From positions 2,956,717-3,020,716 of the forward strand of contig NZ_CP067112.1 of assembly GCF_016615815.1 (NCBI RefSeq): 64,000 nt of DNA, in the 5' to 3' direction. Position 1 is the stretch's first letter. Every line of letters starts with the position of its first letter. Positions 44,238 through 53,756 of the stretch are shown in pieces. The position numbers and the translations under genes were made by a program. The stretch is from Luteimonas sp. MC1572 (GTDB lineage Bacteria; Pseudomonadota; Gammaproteobacteria; Xanthomonadales; Xanthomonadaceae). The notes below the pieces were generated by a model that saw nothing but the letters and a program-made list of their open reading frames with translations, ran no database searches and was not told the DNA's origin.

Positions 44238-44615
44238 TCAGTCGCCGTCGGCACCGCTGGCGGCGACCACCCCATCCTGGGCGGACGCGCGCTTGCGCGG
44301 CACACCACGGCGGGCTTCGATACGCCGCGACTTGCCTTCGATGGCGGCCTCGGCTTCTGCCTTCCTGCGGTGCCTGCGCACCGCGTACAGCACCAGGCCG
44401 ATGCCTGCGGCTGCGGCAGCGACCGCCACCGGGTTGCGACGCACGACCTGGCCCACCACGCGGGTGCCGGTCCGTGCGACGCCGATCGCGGCGCCGGTCT
44501 GCAGCCACTTGCCGGCACCGGCCGGCACGACGTTGCGGAGCCCGTCGCCGAGCTGGCCGACCAGCTCCATGGCCTTGTCGGGGAAGGTGTCGCGGAGATG
44601 CTGGCGCTTGCGCAT
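44238..44615 (-). CDS. Small single-span membrane protein of unknown function
   Basis: A 125-residue basic protein. After a soluble start (MRKRQHLRDTFPDKAMELVG) it has one hydrophobic span (NPVAVAAAAAGIGLVLYAV) and a charged tail rich in Arg, Lys and Ala. The layout is like that of DUF883/ElaB-type inner-membrane proteins, but no firm family match is claimed. AAGAGG precedes the ATG at 44615. It converges on the hybrid kinase and lies 107 bp upstream of the hrpB stop. Confidence 0.65.
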   Translation of the reverse strand: MRKRQHLRDTFPDKAMELVGQLGDGLRNVVPAGAGKWLQTGAAIGVARTGTRVVGQVVRRNPVAVAAAAAGIGLVLYAVRRHRRKAEAEAAIEGKSRRIEARRGVPRKRASAQDGVVAASGADGD

Positions 44616-44721
44616 GCGGGGGCCTCTTGGCGTAGTTCGCCGGAGTGGTCCGGCGGCGTGACAGGATGCAACAAGTCTGTTGCCGCGCGCGTCGCGCCGG
44701 CGTGATCGGAACAACGTTGAT

Positions 44722-47244
44722 TCAGCCTTGGCGGGGCCGCGCGCGGTGGGTGGGCGTGGCGTTCCACGGATCCTCGGGCCACGGATGCCGCGGGTAACGG
44801 CCCTTCATTTCGCGACGCACTTCCGGCCAGGTGCGATCCCAGAAGCCGCGCAGGTCGCCGGTCACCTGCAGCGGGCGTCCGGCCGGCGACAACAGGTGCA
44901 GCAGCAGCGGCACGCGGCCGTCGACGATGCGCGGCGTATCCGCCAGCCCGAACAGTTCCTGCAGCTTCACTGCCAGCACCGGCGCCTGCGGCGTGCCGTC
45001 GTCGTCGACCGCGTACTCGATCGCGCGCGCCTGTCCCGACGGCACCACGATGCGCGTCGGGGCGAGCGCCTCGAGGCGCTGCTGCGCGGGCCAGTCGAGC
45101 AGGCTGCGCAGCGCGCCCGCGAATTCCTCCGTGCCGAGCGCATCGAGCCTGGACTTGCCGGCGAACGCCGGCCGCAGCCAGCTGTCCAGGCTGGCCAGCA
45201 GCGCTGCATCGTGCAGATCGGGCAGGCCGGAACCGGGCAGTTCGAATTGGCGCTGCCAGGCGTGGAGCGCGCGCACCCGCGCGCGCCACTGTTGCAACCC
45301 GGGGCTCCAGGGCAGGGCGTCGAGGCCGAGCGCGCGCACCGCATCGGTCAGCGCCTGCGCGGCGGCCGCGGGATCGACGCGACCGGTCACGCGGCTGTCG
45401 AGCACGATGCCGTCGAAGCGGCGCACGCGCTCGCCGACCAGCGCCAGGCGCGCCGGATCCCAGCGGGTTTCGTCGCGGTCGCTGAAGCGCGCGGCGAAAT
45501 CGCGCCGAAGCAGCGCCTCGTCGACCGGGGCGGCGAGCAGCAGCAGCGCATCGCGCGCCTCGAAGCGCAGCTCGCTGGCGACCAGCCACGGCTCGCCGAC
45601 CAGCGCGCTGTCGTCGGCAAGCCGCGCCATGCGCCCGTTGGCCAGCTGGTAGCGGCGCAGGTCAGTGCCGTGGCGCGCCGCGACGCGGTCCGTGAACGCG
45701 TGTGCGAGCAGGTCGCCGAGTGCATGCGCCGGCACGTCGCGGGGCGGCGCGGCATCGCAGCGCAGGCGCCGGCGCCACTGCTTGGCCGCGGCATCGATCG
45801 CGGCCAGCGCGCCACGGTTGGCGTCGGCCGGCACGCGGCGCTCGCGGAACGCCGCCAATGCACGCCAGCGCGCCGCGATCGCATCGCTGCGCGCGCGCAG
45901 CGGGTCGCGCGCCTCGACCAGCGCCGCCAGGTCGCAGGCCAGCGCGCGCGCCGCCGCGTCGGGCGCGGCGAGCAGCATTGCCGCCAGCCGCGGATGCGTG
46001 CCGAGGGCGATCATGCGCCGCCCGGCGGCTGTGATCGCATCACCCTCCAGCGCACCGAGCCGGCGCAGCAGGTCGCGCGCCGCCGCCATCGCGCCGCTCG
46101 GCGGCGGGTCGACGAAGCGCAGCGCGTCGCTGCCCCAGGCGGCCAGCTCCAGCGCCAGCGCGGCCAGTTCGACCTGCGCGATCTCCGGGCGGCGCTGCGC
46201 TTCCAGGCGCAGCGATTCCGGCCACAGCCGGTACGCCCAGCCCTCGGCGACGCGCCCCGCGCGGCCCGCGCGCTGGTCGGCCGAGGCCTGTGCGATGCGC
46301 ACCACGTCGAGCCGGCTGAAGCCGCTGTTGGGGTCGTAGCGCGGCTCGCGCGCCTGCCCGCTGTCCACCACCACGCGCACGCCGGGCAGGGTGACGCTGG
46401 ATTCGGCGATGTTCGTCGCCAGCACCACCCGGCGCCGGCCGTCGGTCGACGGGCGCAGCAGCCGCGCCTGCTCCTCGACCGCGAGTTCGCCGTGCAGCGC
46501 CAGCACGTCGGCACCGGCCGCCGCGACCGCGGTGCCTGATTCCAGCGCCGCCGCACAGCGCGCGATCTCGCGGCGCCCGGGCAGGAACGCCAGCACGTCG
46601 CCGGGATGGCGCTCGAGCGCGTGCTCGATGGCGCGCCGCGCGTGGTGTTCGAGCACCTCGTCGCGCCGCGCCGGGAAGTGCGCGATGTCGACCGGATAGC
46701 TTCGCCCGGCGCTCGACAGCCGTGGAGCGTCGAGGAACGCTGCCAGCCGCTCGCCGTCGAGCGTCGCCGACATCACCACGATGCGCAGGTCCTCGCGCAG
46801 CCCAGCCTGCACGTCGAGCGCCAGCGCCAGGCCGAGATCGGCGGCGAGGTGGCGCTCGTGGAATTCATCGAACAGCAGCGCGCCGACGCCGGCCAGCATC
46901 GGATCGTCCTGCAGCATCCGCGTGAGGATGCCCTCGGTGACCACTTCGACCCGCGTCGCCGCCGACACCCGGTTCTCGAAACGGATGCGATAGCCGACGG
47001 TCTGCCCGACCTCCTCGCCCAGCGACGCCGCCATGAACGTCGCCGCCGCGCGCGCGGCGACACGCCGCGGCTCCAGCATCACGATGCGCTGCCCGGCGAG
47101 CCACGGCGCATCGAGCAGCGCCAACGGCACGCGCGTGGTCTTGCCCGCGCCCGGCGGCGCCTCGAGCACCAGCCGCGCATGCTCCGCCAGGCTCGCGCGT
47201 ATCGCCGGCAGCAGCTCATCGATGGGAAACGAAGCCTTGTCCAC
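44722..47244 (-). CDS. hrpB: ATP-dependent helicase HrpB
   Basis: A DEAH-type helicase of 840 residues. Walker A is APPGAGKTTR, the DEAH motif reads DEFH (LLFDEFHERHLA), SAT follows in VVMSATLDGERL, and motif VI is QRAGRAGRVAEG. The C-terminal HrpB-specific domain ends in the conserved HPWPEDPW block. E. coli HrpB is dispensable and its RNA substrate is not defined. I take the GTG at 47244, since the conserved start FPIDELLPAIR comes right after it; the ATG at 47277 would add 11 residues and crowd the divergent TatD promoter. Confidence 0.92.
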   Translation of the reverse strand: MDKASFPIDELLPAIRASLAEHARLVLEAPPGAGKTTRVPLALLDAPWLAGQRIVMLEPRRVAARAAATFMAASLGEEVGQTVGYRIRFENRVSAATRVEVVTEGILTRMLQDDPMLAGVGALLFDEFHERHLAADLGLALALDVQAGLREDLRIVVMSATLDGERLAAFLDAPRLSSAGRSYPVDIAHFPARRDEVLEHHARRAIEHALERHPGDVLAFLPGRREIARCAAALESGTAVAAAGADVLALHGELAVEEQARLLRPSTDGRRRVVLATNIAESSVTLPGVRVVVDSGQAREPRYDPNSGFSRLDVVRIAQASADQRAGRAGRVAEGWAYRLWPESLRLEAQRRPEIAQVELAALALELAAWGSDALRFVDPPPSGAMAAARDLLRRLGALEGDAITAAGRRMIALGTHPRLAAMLLAAPDAAARALACDLAALVEARDPLRARSDAIAARWRALAAFRERRVPADANRGALAAIDAAAKQWRRRLRCDAAPPRDVPAHALGDLLAHAFTDRVAARHGTDLRRYQLANGRMARLADDSALVGEPWLVASELRFEARDALLLLAAPVDEALLRRDFAARFSDRDETRWDPARLALVGERVRRFDGIVLDSRVTGRVDPAAAAQALTDAVRALGLDALPWSPGLQQWRARVRALHAWQRQFELPGSGLPDLHDAALLASLDSWLRPAFAGKSRLDALGTEEFAGALRSLLDWPAQQRLEALAPTRIVVPSGQARAIEYAVDDDGTPQAPVLAVKLQELFGLADTPRIVDGRVPLLLHLLSPAGRPLQVTGDLRGFWDRTWPEVRREMKGRYPRHPWPEDPWNATPTHRARPRQG

Positions 47245-47307
47245 CCGCAAAGGATAGGGCCTGCCGCGCTCGGCCATCACGCAATTCGCCTCGCCTACAA
47301 TGCCGTC

Positions 47308-48105
47308 ATGCAACTGATCGACATCGGCGCCAACCTCACCCACGACAGCTTCGACCACGACCGCGACCAGGTCATGGCGCGCGCCCGCGCCGCCGGCGTC
47401 GTGCAGATGATCGTCACCGGCGCCAGCCGCGAACACTCGCCGATGGCGCTGGAACTCGCCCGCGCCCACCCCGGCGAACTGTTCGCCACCGCCGGCGTGC
47501 ATCCGCACCACGCCAGCGACTACACCGCCGAGTGCGACGCGGAGATGCGCGCGCTCGTCGCGCATCCCGAAGTGGTGGCCGTGGGCGAAACCGGCCTCGA
47601 CTATTTCCGCGACTTCTCGCCGCGCCCCGCCCAGCGCAAGGCGTTCGAGCGCCAGCTGGAGATCGCGGTGGATACCGGCAAGCCGCTGTTCCTGCACCAG
47701 CGCGACGCGCACGCCGATTTCGTCGCGATCATGAAAGAGTTCGAGGGCCGCATCGGCCCCGCGGTCGTGCACTGCTTCACCGGCACGCGCGCGGAGCTCT
47801 TCGACTGCATCGACCGCGACTGGCACATCGGCATCACCGGCTGGCTGTGCGACGAACGCCGCGGCCAGCACCTGCGCGAGATCGTCGCCAACATCCCCGC
47901 AAACCGGCTGATGGTCGAGACCGACGCGCCGTACCTGCTGCCGCGCTCGCTCAAGCCGATGCCGAAGGACCGCCGCAACGAGCCGATGCACCTGCCGCAT
48001 ATCGTCGAGGAACTCGCGCGCGACCGCGGCGAGGACGTGGCATCGGCCGCGGCCAACGCCACCGCGACCACGCGCGCGTTCTTCCGGCTGCCCACGTCCG
48101 GCTGA
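47308..48105 (+). CDS. TatD-family metal-dependent hydrolase (DNase)
   Basis: The 265-residue protein has the TatD metal-site blocks: IDIGANLTHDSF at the start, GVHPHHASDY, GETGLDYFRDF, FLHQRDAH, VVHCFTGTRAELFDCI and VETDAPYL. Family members act as Mg-dependent 3'-5' nucleases on DNA. The sequence is closest in feel to E. coli TatD itself (SLKPMPKDRRNEPMHLPHIV), but YcfH/YjjV paralogues exist. The gene is divergent from hrpB with about 60 bp between starts. Confidence 0.88.
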   Translation: MQLIDIGANLTHDSFDHDRDQVMARARAAGVVQMIVTGASREHSPMALELARAHPGELFATAGVHPHHASDYTAECDAEMRALVAHPEVVAVGETGLDYFRDFSPRPAQRKAFERQLEIAVDTGKPLFLHQRDAHADFVAIMKEFEGRIGPAVVHCFTGTRAELFDCIDRDWHIGITGWLCDERRGQHLREIVANIPANRLMVETDAPYLLPRSLKPMPKDRRNEPMHLPHIVEELARDRGEDVASAAANATATTRAFFRLPTSG

Positions 48106-48254
48106 ACCACGGCGGCTGCGTATTGGCCGCATGTCCATACTTCATGCGTCGCGGCCGTCGCGATCCGCACTGACTGGCGTGGGCCGCCTTTCGCGTCTGA
48201 CACGACGCACGCTGATCCGGCAAGGCGCCGGTGCCGCCTGCGATCGAGAGCGAC

Positions 48255-49340
48255 TCAGCGCTTCACGAGTTCGACGCGGCGGTTCCTGGCCTTGCCTTCC
48301 TCGGTCGCGTTGTCGGCCACCGGCTGCGCCTGGCCGTGGCCCTTCGCCTGCAGGCGCTCGGCGGCGATGCCCTGCGTCGTCAGCGCGGCAACCACCGCTT
48401 TCGCGCGTGCCTCGGACAGGCGCTGGTTGTGCGCGGCGTCGCCGCTGGCGTCGGTATGGCCGTCGATCGACAGGCGCAGCGCCGGGTCGTCGCGCAGCAG
48501 CTGCAGAACCTGGTCCACCTGCGGCTGCGAAGCAGGGAGGATGTCGGCCTTGTCCACGGCGAAGTTCACCTGGATCGCCACCCGGCCGTCGGCATCGATC
48601 TTCGCGCGCAGCGCGTCGGCCGGCAGCAGCGCCGACGTCGGCACCAGCGCGCGCTCGCGCAGCACGATCAGGCCGGAGAAGTGGCGGCCTGAACACGCGC
48701 GCACCCACACGTTGCCGTCGTCGCGGCGCAGCACGTACACATCGACCGGGTGCATCACCAGGCACTTGGCCTCGGGCGGGTAGTCGCGCATCACGGCCTG
48801 GATCGCCTTGTCCTGGCGCGCGTCGGACGGCTCCTCGCCGCTGTACACCTTCACTCCGCCCGCTGCCGTCACCGCGTGCTCGATGTTGCGCGCGATCTCG
48901 GTGGCGGAGAAATCCTTGCCCGCATCCCGCGCCACGCGCATGCCGAGCGCATGCACCTGGCCCTCGACCGTCTCGAAGCGGTCGCCGACCCAGAACGCGG
49001 CTTCGCCATGCTCCAGGCGTCGACCCTGGCGCGGCGTTTCGCTGTAACCGTCGGGAATGGAGAAGTAGGGGAGCGCACCGAGCTCGGCGGTCGACGCGGG
49101 CAGCGCGGCGATGTCGAAGCCGGCGGCAACGGCATCCGCCACATCGGCCGCGGGCAGGTCCGCGCTGGCGGCGGACTCGGCGGTCCCGCTGATGGCCAGG
49201 CTGTCGCCGGGAGCCGTGGCCTGCGCCTGCTGCGCGGCATCGCCGGCGGCGGCGGCGGTGGAGCGATCGCACGCGGTCGCGGACAACGCGAGCATCGCGA
49301 ACAGCAACGTGGTGCGGGTGGTGCGGCTGGTTCCCTTCAT
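48255..49340 (-). CDS. OmpA-family lipoprotein
   Basis: A 361-residue envelope protein. A lipoprotein signal (LLFAMLALSATAC) anchors it. An N-terminal domain of about 200 residues (LPYFSIPDGYSETP onward) is of unknown type and reappears in other OmpA-like proteins. The C-terminal OmpA domain (VNFAVDKADILPASQPQVDQ, DGHTDASGD, RLSEARAKAV) binds peptidoglycan. It is transcribed toward the TatD gene; the 149-bp gap between their ends shows no gene or clear terminator. Confidence 0.86.
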   Translation of the reverse strand: MKGTSRTTRTTLLFAMLALSATACDRSTAAAAGDAAQQAQATAPGDSLAISGTAESAASADLPAADVADAVAAGFDIAALPASTAELGALPYFSIPDGYSETPRQGRRLEHGEAAFWVGDRFETVEGQVHALGMRVARDAGKDFSATEIARNIEHAVTAAGGVKVYSGEEPSDARQDKAIQAVMRDYPPEAKCLVMHPVDVYVLRRDDGNVWVRACSGRHFSGLIVLRERALVPTSALLPADALRAKIDADGRVAIQVNFAVDKADILPASQPQVDQVLQLLRDDPALRLSIDGHTDASGDAAHNQRLSEARAKAVVAALTTQGIAAERLQAKGHGQAQPVADNATEEGKARNRRVELVKR

Positions 49341-49415
49341 GGCGATCTCCGTGGTCTGGTCATGCCGCGCGCGGCAGCGGGCAAGCTACCAGATCATGGA
49401 GACCGCCTTCGGCTG

Positions 49416-49751
49416 TCAGTCCGGGCGACGGGTGTTGATCGCAACCAGGTCCAGCCGGCGCGGGGCGGGGTCATCACGCGCCACCAGCTGCACCTGCTCG
49501 ATGCCGGGCTCCTGGCAGGAGCGGCCGATTTCGGCCATCAGGCGCAGGCGCGTGTCGTAGACCTGGCTGAAGTTGTGCTGTCCCGTCCATTCACCGACCT
49601 CGCGCTGGGTGGGCAGGACGCGATGCTCGCAATCGGCCACGTAGAGGACGGCTTCGGCCTGGACCGCCGGCAGCGACTGGATCGACTCCTGCGCAGCGGC
49701 CGGGGCGATGAAGGCGGCCAGGGCCAGGGCGATGCTGGTGCGGACGTTCAT
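49416..49751 (-). CDS. Small secreted protein of unknown function
   Basis: The 111-residue protein begins with a signal peptide (SIALALAAFIAPAAAQ). The mature part has a single pair of cysteines (ADCEHR, RSCQEP) that may form a disulfide. I recognise no family. GGAG precedes the ATG at 49751. It is divergent from the winged-helix regulator gene. Confidence 0.7.
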   Translation of the reverse strand: MNVRTSIALALAAFIAPAAAQESIQSLPAVQAEAVLYVADCEHRVLPTQREVGEWTGQHNFSQVYDTRLRLMAEIGRSCQEPGIEQVQLVARDDPAPRRLDLVAINTRRPD

Positions 49752-49942
49752 GGTGCTCTCCAGGGCGAACATGCCGGGCGATTCCCGGTGCAAGCAAGGC
49801 TCCCGCGACCGGTCCCGCAAGTCTTGAGGGGCTCGCCCGGGCTTGCTGAGGCAATCGTTTGCAAAGCTTGGGGAATGCTTGGGGACCGCTCCGGCCGGCG
49901 TTTTCCGTATGCCTGTATGCGGCCGCCCGCGAATGGTGCGCA

Positions 49943-51862
49943 TTGGACCGACCCGACCCGATCCCGCTGGCGTTCGACGATGTGGTGATCGACTTCGCCG
50001 GTCGTCGCCTGTTGCGCGGTGGCCGGCCGCAGGCGCTGGAACCCAAGGCCTTCGACGTGCTTGCCCTGCTCGCGCAGGCGCCCGGCCGGGTGTTCACGCG
50101 CGACGAAATCCTCGACGCGGTCTGGGGCCACCGCTACGTCACTCCAGGCGTGTTGAATCGGGTGGTGACCCTGCTGCGGCATGCGCTGGGCGAAGACGCG
50201 CACGCGCCGCATTACCTGCATACCTTGCATGGCGTCGGCTATCGCTTCGATCCCGGCGCTCGCGCAGCACCCCCGCGGCCGCCCGGTGCGCCCGGTGCGC
50301 CCTGGCGCAGGCTTGGCTGGCTGCTGCTGCCGCTGCTTGCGCTGATGCTGGCCGCTGCGTGGTATTTGCGGCCGCGTGCGGAACCCGTGGCGGCAATGCC
50401 CGTGTCGTCCGCGGCGAGGCCTGCGCCAATGCCCGTCCTGGTGGTGATGCCGCTCAAGCCGATCGGCCTGGGCGAGGGCGTGCGCATTCTTGCCGATGGC
50501 CTGAGCGAGGAAATGATCGGCAGCCTGGCCCGGATCGACGGTTTGCGCGTGATCGCGCGCGAGTCGACCCGGCTGGCCGCGGCCGAAACCCGCGATCCCG
50601 CACAGCTGGCGCAACGGCTGGACGTCACCCATTCGCTTGAAGGCAGCCTGCAGCAGGACGGGCAGTCCCTGCGCATCCGCCTGCGCCTGGTCGATGCCGG
50701 CAGCGGCAGCGCGCTCTGGACGCGCGATTTCGACCGCCACGCCAATGAAGTGCTGCCGCTGCAGCGGGAGATCGCCGAGGCGGTGGCCGCCGCATTGACG
50801 CTGAAGCTGGGTCTGGCGGGCACGCCCAGGGAGAGCGGCGATGCGGAATTCCTGCGCCGCTCCCTGGCGGCCCGCAGGTTGCTGGCGTCGGGCAGCTTCT
50901 GGTTGCCGCTCGAAGATGCCGAGCGGGCGGAATCCGAGTTCCGCGCACTGCTGCGCGAGCGCGAGGAGGACGCCCACTCGCACGCCGGCCTGGCGATGGC
51001 GCTGACCATCCGTGAAATACGCACGCCTGCGTTGGCATCGGCCCTGCGCGCGGAAGTGCTGCACGAAGCGGGCATCGCCCGGCGGCTGGATCCGTCGCTG
51101 CCCGAGCCGTACGTGCTGCTGGCCCGCGACGCCTGCGCCAGGGACGCGTGGGAACGTTGCCTGGCCTTGCAGGCCGAGGCGGCACGGGTGGCGCCCAGTG
51201 ATGTACGGACCGTGGTCGGATACCAGTTCATCCTGGCGCGGCTCGGCTACCTGGATCGCGCCGAGGCGGCAGCCCGCGAACTTGCCGTGCGCGACCCGAT
51301 CAACACCAGCCCGCGTTTCATCCTCGGCCGTCTTCTCGACACCCGGGGCCGGCATGACGAAGCCCGTGCGGAACTCGAGAAAGCCGGGGCAGGTGGCGCC
51401 TATGCACGCTGGTTCAACGCCGTCTGGCGTCGCGACCATGCGCAGGCACTGCGCATCGCGACCACGCAGATCGGCGCACCGGACAATGACGATCCCAATG
51501 CCGCGCTGCTCGTGCCCGGCTATGTCGCGGTCTCCCACGCGCTGATCGACCCGGAGCGGTGGCCGCAGGCGCTGGCCGAGTTCGACACGTACGAACGCAA
51601 CGCCGTCTTCTGGAATTTTTCCCGCGTCCTGGCGCCCGACGCCCCCGCGCATGCGCCCGAGTTCATCGCCAGGCTCAACGAGATGCGGCGCCGCAACTAT
51701 TCGAGCTGGGATCTGCTGCTATGGACGAAGGACCTGGCCTGGCTGCGCCGCGACCCGGCATTCCAGGACTACCTGCGCGACACCGGCATCCTTGCCTACT
51801 GGCGCAGGCACGGCTTCCCGCAGCAGTGCCGCCCGGTGGGAGAAGGCGCCGCCTGCGCCTGA
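49943..51862 (+). CDS. Winged-helix DNA-binding regulator with membrane span and TPR region
   Basis: A 639-residue CadC/TolB-like regulator. Residues 8-105 form an OmpR-type winged helix (LEPKAFDVLALLAQAPGRVF, YLHTLHGVGYRF). One membrane span follows (LGWLLLPLLALMLAAAWYL, about 125-145). The periplasmic part begins with an adenylate-cyclase-associated/FlgO-like segment (VVMPLKPIGLGEGVRILADG) and continues with TPR-like helices. Such proteins sense signals across the membrane and bind DNA without a phosphorelay. The TTG at 49943 is the closest start to the domain, with no strong ribosome-binding site, so the N-terminus is uncertain. Confidence 0.82.
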   Translation: MDRPDPIPLAFDDVVIDFAGRRLLRGGRPQALEPKAFDVLALLAQAPGRVFTRDEILDAVWGHRYVTPGVLNRVVTLLRHALGEDAHAPHYLHTLHGVGYRFDPGARAAPPRPPGAPGAPWRRLGWLLLPLLALMLAAAWYLRPRAEPVAAMPVSSAARPAPMPVLVVMPLKPIGLGEGVRILADGLSEEMIGSLARIDGLRVIARESTRLAAAETRDPAQLAQRLDVTHSLEGSLQQDGQSLRIRLRLVDAGSGSALWTRDFDRHANEVLPLQREIAEAVAAALTLKLGLAGTPRESGDAEFLRRSLAARRLLASGSFWLPLEDAERAESEFRALLREREEDAHSHAGLAMALTIREIRTPALASALRAEVLHEAGIARRLDPSLPEPYVLLARDACARDAWERCLALQAEAARVAPSDVRTVVGYQFILARLGYLDRAEAAARELAVRDPINTSPRFILGRLLDTRGRHDEARAELEKAGAGGAYARWFNAVWRRDHAQALRIATTQIGAPDNDDPNAALLVPGYVAVSHALIDPERWPQALAEFDTYERNAVFWNFSRVLAPDAPAHAPEFIARLNEMRRRNYSSWDLLLWTKDLAWLRRDPAFQDYLRDTGILAYWRRHGFPQQCRPVGEGAACA

Positions 51863-51905
51863 ACGGCGCGCCGCGCCGGCACGCCCGGCGCCGCCAGCGC
51901 GCGAC

Positions 51906-52712
51906 TCAGGAACGCAATCCGACCCCGCGCTTCAGCAGCCACAGGCTGAGCGCGCCGAGCGCCACCACGAAGCCCAGCATCAGCGCATACGCCAGCCACA
52001 GCGAGACGTCGCTTTGCCCGAGCAGGCCGTAGCGGAACGCGTTGACCATGTAGAAGATCGGGTTGGCGTGGGTGGCGGCCTCGGCCCAGTCCGGCAGCAG
52101 CCGCACCGAATAGAACACGCCGCCGAGATAGGTCAGCGGGGTGAGGATGAAGATCGGCACGATCGCCACGTCATCGAACTTCTTGGCGTACACCGCGTTG
52201 ACGAAGCCGGCCAGCGAGAAGATCGTCGCGCCCAGCAGCACCGTGCTCAGCGTCACCCACGGGTGCGGGATGCGCACGGTGGTGAACAGCATGGCGATGG
52301 CCAGCACGATCACGCCCACCATCACCCCGCGCAGCACCGCGCCGGCGACGTAGCCGCCGAGGATCACCCACGGCGGCATCGGGCTGACCAGCAGCTCCTC
52401 GACGTGGCGGCCGAACTTGGCGCCGAAGAAGCTCGACGAGATGTTGCCGTAGCTGTTCTGGATCACGCTCATCATCACCAAGCCCGGCACGATGAAGTCC
52501 ATGTAGGCGATGCCGTCCATGGTCCCGATCCGCGAGCCGATCAGGCCGCCGAAGATCAGGAAGTACAGGGTCATGGTGATCGCCGGCGGCACCAGGGTCT
52601 GGCTCCAGATGCGCAGGATGCGCATCACCTCGCGGCGGGCGATGGTGCCCAGCGCCACCATGTTCGGGCGCAGGGTGCCGGCCTCGGCCACGGCGGGGTC
52701 GAGGGCGTTCAT
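51906..52712 (-). CDS. yadH: ABC-2 type transporter permease (YadH-like)
   Basis: The 268-residue permease has six membrane helices. The ABC-2 signature regions are VPPAITMTLYFLIFGGLIGS, MSVIQNSYGNISSSFFGAKF and PLTYLGGVFYSVRLLPDWAE. It belongs to the NodJ/YadH group of exporters, which pair with a YadG-type ATPase; the substrate is not known. It overlaps the ATPase gene by 4 bp (ATGA). Confidence 0.86.
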   Translation of the reverse strand: MNALDPAVAEAGTLRPNMVALGTIARREVMRILRIWSQTLVPPAITMTLYFLIFGGLIGSRIGTMDGIAYMDFIVPGLVMMSVIQNSYGNISSSFFGAKFGRHVEELLVSPMPPWVILGGYVAGAVLRGVMVGVIVLAIAMLFTTVRIPHPWVTLSTVLLGATIFSLAGFVNAVYAKKFDDVAIVPIFILTPLTYLGGVFYSVRLLPDWAEAATHANPIFYMVNAFRYGLLGQSDVSLWLAYALMLGFVVALGALSLWLLKRGVGLRS

Positions 52713-53686
52713 GCCGCCGCTCCCGGGGCCGCGGCCGGCCGCGCCGGGTCACCGGTGAGGCGCACGAAGAGCTCTTCCAGCCGGTTCGACTTGGTGCGCA
52801 TCGAACGCACGCGGATGCCGGCGGAATCCAGCGCGGCGAACACGCGATTGAGGTCCATGGCGCGCGGCATGTCGATGTCCAGGGTGTGTGCGTCGATCGC
52901 GGTGACCGCCGCGCCGGGGATGTCCGGGAGCTGCGTGGGCAGCATGCCGTCGACGTCGAACAGGAACCCTTCCACGTCGAGCTTCGACAGCAGCGTGCGC
53001 ATCGGCCCGTGCTCGATGATCCGGCCGTGGTCGATGATCGCCAGGTTGCGGCACAGGTTCTCCGCTTCCTCCAGGTAGTGCGTGGTGAGGATGATGGTCG
53101 TGCCGGCGGCGTTGATCTCGCGCAGCGACTGCCACATGCCGCGGCGGATCTCGATGTCCACGCCGGCGCTGGGCTCGTCGAGGATCAGCAGCCGCGGGTT
53201 GGTCATCATGGCGCGCGCAATCATCAGCCGCCGCTTCATGCCGCCCGACAGCGTGCGCGCCATCGACTTCGACTTGCCGCCGAGGTGCGCGCGGTCGAGT
53301 TCTCGCTGCGCGCGCGGCAGCGCCTCGCGGCGCGGGATGCCGTAGAAGCCGGCGTAGTTCACCAGGATGTCGAGCGGACGCTCGAACATGTTGAAGTTGA
53401 GTTCCTGCGGCACCAGGCCGATCAGGCGCATCGCGCGCGCGCGCTCGACCTGCTGGTCCACGCCGAACACGCGCACCTCGCCCGACGTGCGGTTGACCAG
53501 CGACGAGACGATGCCGATGAGCGTCGACTTGCCGGCGCCGTTCGGGCCGAGCAGGGCGTGGAAATCGCCGGGCGCGACATCCAGCGACACGCCCTTGAGC
53601 GCCTCGACACCGGTGTCGTAGGTCTTGCGCAGGTCGCGTACCGAAAGCGCGGCGTGGTCGCCGGCGGGCATGGTGGACTGGGTCAT
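52709..53686 (-). CDS. yadG: ABC transporter ATPase (YadG-like)
   Basis: A 325-residue ATPase subunit. Walker A is GPNGAGKST, the signature is LSGGMKRR and Walker B is LLILDEPSAG, with the switch histidine in LTTHYLEEAE. The first 240 residues form the nucleotide-binding domain; the tail is a small regulatory domain. It works with the permease encoded just downstream. A TATAAT on the - strand at 53725-53730 lies 39 bp upstream. Confidence 0.88.
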   Translation of the reverse strand: MTQSTMPAGDHAALSVRDLRKTYDTGVEALKGVSLDVAPGDFHALLGPNGAGKSTLIGIVSSLVNRTSGEVRVFGVDQQVERARAMRLIGLVPQELNFNMFERPLDILVNYAGFYGIPRREALPRAQRELDRAHLGGKSKSMARTLSGGMKRRLMIARAMMTNPRLLILDEPSAGVDIEIRRGMWQSLREINAAGTTIILTTHYLEEAENLCRNLAIIDHGRIIEHGPMRTLLSKLDVEGFLFDVDGMLPTQLPDIPGAAVTAIDAHTLDIDMPRAMDLNRVFAALDSAGIRVRSMRTKSNRLEELFVRLTGDPARPAAAPGAAA

Positions 53687-53724
53687 CGTGGGTCCTGGCC
53701 GCGGCCGGGTGCAGCGGGGGCGGT

Positions 53725-53730
53725 ATTATA
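53725..53730 (-). promoter_or_regulatory. -10 box between the yadG and fpr starts
   Basis: On the - strand this reads TATAAT exactly, suited to yadGH. The + strand offers TATTAT at 53724-53729 for the divergent reductase. No good -35 is seen on either side, so direction is uncertain. Confidence 0.45.
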
Positions 53731-53756
53731 GGAGCCCTGCGGGTCGAGGCCCGGCA